In this document: positions 41,617 through 43,326 of the stretch, piece after piece
Layout: the number at the start of each line of letters is the position of its first letter
Numbering within the stretch: position 1 is the stretch's first letter
Assembly: GCA_022447545.1 (NCBI GenBank)
Contig: JAKVBI010000033.1
Location: 1-43,326 of the forward strand
Length of the DNA stretch: 43,326 nt
Direction of reading: 5' to 3'
From: Myxococcota bacterium
GTDB lineage: Bacteria > Myxococcota_A > UBA9160 > SMWR01
Notes under the pieces: model-generated
Databases searched by the model: none
Seen by the model: only the letters and a program-made list of their open reading frames with translations
What the model was told of the DNA's origin: nothing
Made by a program: the position numbers and the translations under genes

Positions 41617-43149
41617 TTGCGCGTCGCGATTCTCAGCATTCTGTGCGCCGTCGCCTATCGGGGGCTGCTGAAGTTCGACCCCTACGCGGGGGTGCGGGGG
41701 CGACCCGAAATCGCCGACGACCTGTTCTTCCTTCCGGGCGTGAGTCACCCCGGGTTGGTGGTCGGTCTCGCGGCATGCCTGCTCTGGGTGCGTGTTCGAA
41801 ACGTCGATGAAGCCCATGCCGGTCGAATGGGAAGCGCACTTGCTGTCTTCGCTCTTGCGCTCGCAGGTGGGTTGTCGGTTTGGGGGCATTTGGCATCGAG
41901 CGGCTATTCGCAGATTCTTTCGCTGTGCCTGTTGATCCCCGGCCTGGCTCTGTGGCTCGCGGGACCTGTGGCGGCGCGGGCCGTGGCTTTGCCCGCGGCC
42001 ATGCTCTTGCTGGCGGCGCCGCCGCCTGCGGTGGTGGTCAATGCGATCGTCTTTCCGCTTCAGTTGGCCACGACACGGTTCGCTGCGTGGATCCTGGCGG
42101 CACTCGGTCGGACCCCTTTCGTGCAGGGCGACACCCTTCGAGACGGCGGCAACCTCTTTCAGGTGATCGAGACCTGCAGTGGTTACCGAAGCATTGAGAC
42201 GATGATCCTCGCCACGCTGTTGTACGTCGGGCTCACGCGTCGCAACGCTTGGGTCACGACGATTCTGCTGCTGGCTGCCCCTGTGATCGGTTTCGTCGCC
42301 AATGGTATCCGCGTGGTTTCTCTCGTGTGGTTCCCGTCGTCTCCCTTACAGGACGTTCACACCCTGCAGGGCCTGTTGATGTTCAGCGGTGGACTCGCCC
42401 TTCTGTTGGGTCTCGATCGACTCCTGGTGGGCTTTTGGAAATCGCGTCGGGTTCCGAGCCCGGCCCCGGTCTCGCCCCGGTCTGAACCGAAACGGGCCCT
42501 GCGATGGGGGGCTGCGACGGCTCTCGTGGGTATTTTGGCTGGGCTGTCTTTGCTGCCGCTATCGACCGTTTGGCCCGCCGAACCCACTCCGGCAAGGATT
42601 CCGCTGCGATTCTTTCCCGTGAGCCTCGGAGGCTGGGAGGGGAGGGGGCTCGGTGTCGACCGTGACTTTTTGGGGAACACCCGGTTTTCGGAATGGATCC
42701 ACCGCCGCTACCAGCGCGGTGACGAGCCTGTCATTGATGTGTTTCTCGTGGCTGACGAACGCCGCTTCCTTCACACCAATGTGTTGTCCCCCAAGATCGT
42801 CGTGCCGGGTCGGGGCTTCGATCTGATGGCTCTGGGACGCGAGCCCGTCGAGTCCCTCGGAGGCTCCGTCGATCTTTACCGGGCGAGCCGGGGCAATGAG
42901 GAGGCCCTGGTCTTCTATGGGTCCCAGAATCTGGGGTCCTTGTTGAACGAGGCCGTCGACGCGTTGTTCACGGCCGGGCTGGGTCCCGGGGAGGAACGGT
43001 CCAGAAGCGTCGCGTTTCGCCTGATGACGCCCCTGGAGAAGGGGCCCGCCGGTCGTGTCGAGGCCGTCGGGCGCGTTCGGGACTTCGTTCCGTATCTGAG
43101 TTCAGCCCTGAGAGCCCTGGATCAACCCGTCCCCCTCTGGGAACCATGA
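41617..43149 (+). CDS. Exosortase fused to an EpsI domain
   Basis: 510 aa. The start is a TTG at 41617 with AGAGGAG upstream. The N-terminal part (about 1-285) is a multi-pass membrane exosortase with the full catalytic set: Cys187 (ETCSGYRSI), Arg232 (NGIRVV) and His248 (DVHTLQG). The C-terminal part (about 300-510) is an EpsI (DUF3485-type) domain, with FPVSLGGWEGRGL, DVFLVADERRFLHTN, DALFTAGLGPGEERS and late FRLMTP strands, located outside the membrane. Exosortases cleave C-terminal sorting signals of exported proteins in bacteria that make exopolysaccharide, and fusions with EpsI are known. It stands alone here, without a sugar-polymer cluster, and no classical PEP-CTERM protein is seen. 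Confidence 0.93.
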   Translation: MRVAILSILCAVAYRGLLKFDPYAGVRGRPEIADDLFFLPGVSHPGLVVGLAACLLWVRVRNVDEAHAGRMGSALAVFALALAGGLSVWGHLASSGYSQILSLCLLIPGLALWLAGPVAARAVALPAAMLLLAAPPPAVVVNAIVFPLQLATTRFAAWILAALGRTPFVQGDTLRDGGNLFQVIETCSGYRSIETMILATLLYVGLTRRNAWVTTILLLAAPVIGFVANGIRVVSLVWFPSSPLQDVHTLQGLLMFSGGLALLLGLDRLLVGFWKSRRVPSPAPVSPRSEPKRALRWGAATALVGILAGLSLLPLSTVWPAEPTPARIPLRFFPVSLGGWEGRGLGVDRDFLGNTRFSEWIHRRYQRGDEPVIDVFLVADERRFLHTNVLSPKIVVPGRGFDLMALGREPVESLGGSVDLYRASRGNEEALVFYGSQNLGSLLNEAVDALFTAGLGPGEERSRSVAFRLMTPLEKGPAGRVEAVGRVRDFVPYLSSALRALDQPVPLWEP

Positions 43150-43215
43150 CCTGGCGAAACGCACGCGGCGATCCAGCGCGTCGCGGCGGACGCGAGTTTG
43201 CACGCAGGGGCTCTA

Positions 43216-43326
43216 CTATCCGGCAGGGGGTCGGCGGGCCGAGAGGGGCATGGAACGCTTCTCATTCCAGTGGATGCCGTAGCGATGGACGGGTTCGTCG
43301 CGGATGCGGATGTCGGCGAAGCCTGC
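43216..43326 (-). CDS. C-terminal end of a gene cut by the window edge
   Basis: A frame open from the right edge runs on the minus strand to a TAG at 43216-43218. It encodes 36 residues starting AGFADIRIRDEPVHRYGIHW, followed by an Arg/Pro-rich tail. The AGF-x-D-I-R-I start resembles the last strand of class I methyltransferases, but so short a piece does not decide it. Confidence 0.5.
   Translation of the reverse strand, partial: AGFADIRIRDEPVHRYGIHWNEKRSMPLSARRPPAG

Noticed and set aside
1-43326. tRNA, rRNA or insertion sequences
   Set aside because: None recognised by reading; no transposase-like protein or paired terminal repeats were seen.

Overview
The window is about 43 kb of high-GC bacterial DNA with 33 genes I can support. 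Shine-Dalgarno sequences are clear and gene spacing is tight. The gene set is lipid- and xenobiotic-type catabolism (SDRs, crotonases, PF04909-type amidohydrolases, F420/FMN luciferase-like oxidoreductases, VOC proteins, a sulfotransferase), an RND efflux operon, an exosortase and a giant repeat protein. This mix, the probable selenocysteine use and the many TTG starts suggest an environmental, probably marine, deltaproteobacterial-type lineage (Myxococcota/Desulfobacterota-like). The taxonomic guess is inference only; no rRNA or marker gene is present.

Layout. 1-9100: the 3' part of a giant gene (over 3000 residues, open at the left edge) made of 17 tandem units of about 160 aa, a divergent last domain and a low-complexity tail. 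9390-12849 (+): a DUF1330 protein, an SDR, a luciferase-like oxidoreductase and a tandem VOC protein. 12876-20281 (-): crotonase, short PEP-synthase-like phosphotransferase, VOC protein, SRPBCC protein, amidohydrolase (overlapping the SRPBCC gene), SDR, membrane-anchored SGNH hydrolase and methyltransferase. 20390-22945: a beta-propeller lipoprotein divergent from a MAPEG protein, then on the minus strand an SDR and a short HMA-domain gene with an in-frame UGA. 23143-24348 (+): a second amidohydrolase. 24383-30520 (-): an operon tetR - membrane fusion protein - RND pump - DUF1080 lipoprotein, with 4-nt start/stop overlaps at every junction and a promoter/operator upstream. 30614-31879 (-): sulfotransferase, divergent from a third amidohydrolase (32052-33215). 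33336-36574 (+): two crotonases and an acyl-CoA carboxyltransferase. 36581-37567 (-): a second luciferase-like oxidoreductase. 37708-39030 (+): MFS transporter. 39337-41460 (-): a secreted FG-GAP-like protein with a good terminator, and a proline-rich anchored protein. 41617-43149 (+): an exosortase fused to an EpsI domain. 43216-43326 (-): the 3' end of one more gene.

The most notable item is the minus-strand gene at 21822-22118. It reads as a 98-residue exported heavy-metal-associated (HMA) protein only if the UGA at codon 34 is translated. That UGA lies where the first Cys of the HMA CxxC motif belongs. Thirteen nucleotides after it is a hairpin with a 4-bp lower stem, a single bulged U, a 3-bp upper stem and a 5-nt loop containing GU, which is the architecture of a bacterial SECIS element. 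I therefore call it a selenoprotein gene.

How the genes work together: most enzymes look like parts of one or more oxidative CoA-ester pathways for hydrophobic or cyclic substrates. Efflux and MFS transporters handle export. The exosortase/EpsI fusion and secreted repeat proteins belong to the cell envelope. The actual substrates cannot be read from the sequence.
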